Origin: Treponema sp.
GTDB lineage: Bacteria > Spirochaetota > Spirochaetia > Treponematales > Treponemataceae
Direction of reading: 5' to 3'
NCBI GenBank assembly: GCA_024699205.1
Contig: JAILQA010000204.1
Span: 1-7,794, forward strand
DNA length: 7,794 nucleotides
Under the pieces are notes generated by a model. The model was not told the origin of the DNA. It made no database searches and saw nothing but the letters and a program-made list of their open reading frames with translations. How positions within the stretch are numbered: the first letter of the stretch is position 1; each line of letters begins with the position of its first letter. The position numbers were made by a program, and so were the translations under genes. Positions 6,504 through 7,794 of the stretch are shown in pieces.

Positions 6504-6504
6504 G
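6432..6504 (+). tRNA. tRNA-Glu (anticodon CUC)
   Basis: A full cloverleaf can be drawn. The acceptor is GGTTCCT (6432-6438) with AGGAACC (6497-6503), fully paired, discriminator G6504. The D-stem is GAAT/GTTC with loop ATCGGTTTA. The anticodon stem is CGGCC/GGCTG (one G-T) around CTCTCAA, anticodon CTC, reading GAG. The variable loop is 4 nt, and the T-stem is GCGGG/CCCGC with loop TTCGATT. CCA is not encoded (TGG follows). No promoter fits the 27 nt between the upstream terminator and this gene, so it may depend on read-through from the tRNA-Gln promoter. It is followed by its own terminator. Confidence 0.93.
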
Positions 6505-6515
6505 TGGTAAAACCT

Positions 6516-6545
6516 AAAAAACTCGCTTTGTGGCGAGTTTTTTTT
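6516..6545 (+). terminator. Intrinsic terminator after tRNA-Glu
   Basis: An A-run (6516-6521) leads into the stem ACTCGC (6521-6526) / GCGAGT (6533-6538) with loop TTTGTG. A T-tract runs from 6538 to 6545. The A- and T-runs allow a longer stem and termination in either direction. Confidence 0.88.
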
Positions 6546-6549
6546 AACG

Positions 6550-6611
6550 GTTTTTCTATAACACAACTTCGAAATCGGTTTAGTTCATTGCCCTCTCAGT
6601 TTTTCTATTAC
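6550..6611. repeat. 13-bp direct repeats (one mismatch) flanking a tRNA-Glu fragment
   Basis: GTTTTTCTAT occurs at 6550-6559 and again at 6599-6608. The match continues as A-AC versus T-AC to 6562 and 6611, so 12 of 13 bases agree, 49 bp apart. The left copy ends in TATAAC (6557-6562), which resembles a -10 element but has no good -35 at a fitting distance. The enclosed 36 bp is almost entirely the degenerate tRNA-Glu copy. Confidence 0.75.
6567..6598 (+). pseudogene. Degenerate partial copy of tRNA-Glu (D-arm to anticodon loop)
   Basis: This 32-nt segment matches tRNA-Glu positions 6437-6469 with one 1-nt deletion and three clustered changes (GCG to ATT in the 5' anticodon-stem region), i.e. 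29 of 33 aligned columns. It keeps the D-arm sequence ATCGGTTTAGTTC and the CTC anticodon. It lacks the 3' anticodon strand, T-arm and acceptor, so it cannot be a tRNA. It lies 22 nt past the second terminator and 48 nt before the DUF5312-like start, possibly within that gene's leader. Confidence 0.75.
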
Positions 6612-6646
6612 TAACGAATTAGCCTGAATATGCCGATAATCAGAAT

Positions 6647-7794
6647 ATGATAAAAGACGATAATAGAAGTTCCTTTGACAGGCTTGTTGCTGGACTCAGT
6701 ACAGAAGACCGTGTCGAAATGTTGAATAGAATAAATCAGACTGGTGATAATAAAATTCAAATTGTAGCTGACAGAGGGGAAGTGGATGAAAAGCATATTT
6801 CTCTCCAGTCAAAACTTGCTGCAGAACCAATTATATACAGATTTTTTCTCTGGCTTCGTTCTTTGTTCGCCCGTAACACAGTGGAACAGTTGTATCGGGA
6901 TGATTTATTGTCTTCTATCGCTAAAAGAATTGACCGTTACCATCCAGGACTTATAAATCAGCGAATCAAATCTCTTGATTATATTTTTTATGAACGCCTA
7001 AAAGCATTAAAAGAAGCTTCTGATTTTTTTAAGCCTTATATAGCAATTGTTGATGAAAATCCTGGTGATTTTTATGTTTTTTTAAGTACCTTTGTTGCAC
7101 CAGAATTATCAGATAAAATCAATCAGGATATTGACCCCTTTAATTCACCTGTACAAAAAGATATTTCAAATGATGAACGCAAAGTTGTTCTTAAAAAGCT
7201 TGATGACGTTTTGATGAACTTGAATCCTGGTACAAAAAACAAAATATATGCGGCAATCAGTGCAGAAAACTGGCTTAAAAAGTTTACATTAATTCCTTAT
7301 ATTCATTTTTTGTCTCAGTTTACGAATGTAGCTGGTGATGTATATTCCTGTCCCTATAAAAATGCACTACTTGATTACAATTATGTAGCAAGTGTTTTTG
7401 CAAATACAGTAGAAGTTGAAAATGAAGTAATTGAAGCTCTTTTCTTATTTTCACAGCGAAAGATTCTTAATGAAAAAGGGCATGATAAAGAAATTGAAAA
7501 AGCTGTACGTGATTTCGTAGCCCAGGCTGCAGCTTATTTTTCTACGATTCAGTCATTTGTTGATGGTGTTCCTGTAATCAAGCTTGGCAGAGTTGTAAAT
7601 AATAATTACGACTGGGAGTGTGAAAATCTGGAAGGGGTAGAAGGCTGGTTCCCTATTTTCAGAATGCAGTGGAAAAAAATTATCAGTATACGCTGGTCAG
7701 ACTGGGTTCGCGATCAGAAAAAACAAAATCTTACAGATTCTCTCAGACTTGATTTTGGTTTGGAGTATTTCCCGGTAATTGAATATCGTCCGTG
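6647..7794 (+). CDS. DUF5312-like protein, N-terminal 382 residues (cut by window end)
   Basis: The frame runs from ATG 6647 to the window end without a stop. An in-frame TAG at 6620-6622 and no other usual start codon before 6647 support this ATG, although no clear Shine-Dalgarno is visible. The N-terminus, SSFDRLVAGLSTEDRVEML (8-26), is like the opening I recall from DUF5312 proteins of treponemes; this is recall, not a search. A hydrophobic aromatic patch (IIYRFFLWLRSLF, 62-74) is too short and charged to be a clear membrane span, and there is no signal peptide. The rest is a largely helical, Lys/Glu- and aromatic-rich protein with a Trp cluster near the visible end (W323, W334, W342, W350, W353). 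No enzyme motif is recognised. Function is unknown. No convincing promoter is seen in the 100 nt upstream. Confidence 0.7.
   Translation, partial: MIKDDNRSSFDRLVAGLSTEDRVEMLNRINQTGDNKIQIVADRGEVDEKHISLQSKLAAEPIIYRFFLWLRSLFARNTVEQLYRDDLLSSIAKRIDRYHPGLINQRIKSLDYIFYERLKALKEASDFFKPYIAIVDENPGDFYVFLSTFVAPELSDKINQDIDPFNSPVQKDISNDERKVVLKKLDDVLMNLNPGTKNKIYAAISAENWLKKFTLIPYIHFLSQFTNVAGDVYSCPYKNALLDYNYVASVFANTVEVENEVIEALFLFSQRKILNEKGHDKEIEKAVRDFVAQAAAYFSTIQSFVDGVPVIKLGRVVNNNYDWECENLEGVEGWFPIFRMQWKKIISIRWSDWVRDQKKQNLTDSLRLDFGLEYFPVIEYRP

Noticed and set aside
6324..6566. Minus-strand 80-codon open frame across both tRNA genes
   Set aside because: It reads the antisense of tRNA-Gln, the terminator and tRNA-Glu. 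It gives the Arg/Pro/Thr-rich peptide typical of spurious tRNA antisense frames and has no start context.
6630..6650. Six-codon leader frame (ATG at 6630) whose TGA overlaps the DUF5312-like ATG
   Set aside because: An ATGA overlap could mean coupling, but the peptide is tiny, has no SD and no notable residues. Chance is the simplest reading.
1..7794. CRISPR array, insertion sequence or prophage genes
   Set aside because: No regularly spaced repeats, transposase, integrase or phage structural motifs were seen on either strand.

Overview
The window looks like chromosomal DNA of a Treponema-like spirochaete. The base composition is AT-leaning. The last gene resembles DUF5312, a family I recall mainly from treponemes, and the CBM48-plus-lysine-tail protein is of a kind I associate with treponemes. 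This assignment is inference from family recall, not from a search. All genes read on the + strand.

Positions 1-5717 hold five tightly spaced genes with gaps of 24, 6, 33 and 9 nt, which looks like one operon. They are the 3' end of an unrecognised gene, a stand-alone cyclic-nucleotide-binding protein, an ArsB/CitMHS-type membrane transporter, the ribosome-assembly GTPase RsgA (TTG start), and MutS2. The cNMP-binding protein and the transporter lie in the same frame, separated by one stop and two codons, which suggests a nucleotide-sensing regulator paired with a permease. RsgA and MutS2 both act on ribosomes: one matures the 30S subunit, the other rescues collided ribosomes. The MutS2 Smr domain keeps HGKG but has lost the usual LDxR motif.

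Positions 5718-6236 hold a promoter (TTGCCA, 17 nt, TAATAT) and a 141-aa protein with one glycogen-binding (CBM48/AMPK-beta-like) domain and a histone-H1-like Lys/Ala/Thr tail.

Positions 6237-6646 are a 410-nt non-coding stretch dense with RNA features. It has a near-consensus promoter overlapped by an 11-bp inverted repeat, tRNA-Gln(CUG), a strong intrinsic terminator, tRNA-Glu(CUC), a second strong terminator, and a 32-nt degenerate copy of the D-arm/anticodon part of tRNA-Glu between near-perfect 13-bp direct repeats. The 27-nt leader of tRNA-Glu contains a 16-nt sequence perfectly complementary to that tRNA's own 3' end, so the tRNA sits inside a 96-bp unit with 16-bp terminal inverted repeats. 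I see no separate promoter for tRNA-Glu. This is the most unusual part of the window: either a self-antagonising pre-tRNA switch or the scar of local rearrangements at a tRNA gene.

Positions 6647-7794 are the first 382 codons of a DUF5312-like protein of unknown function, cut by the window end.
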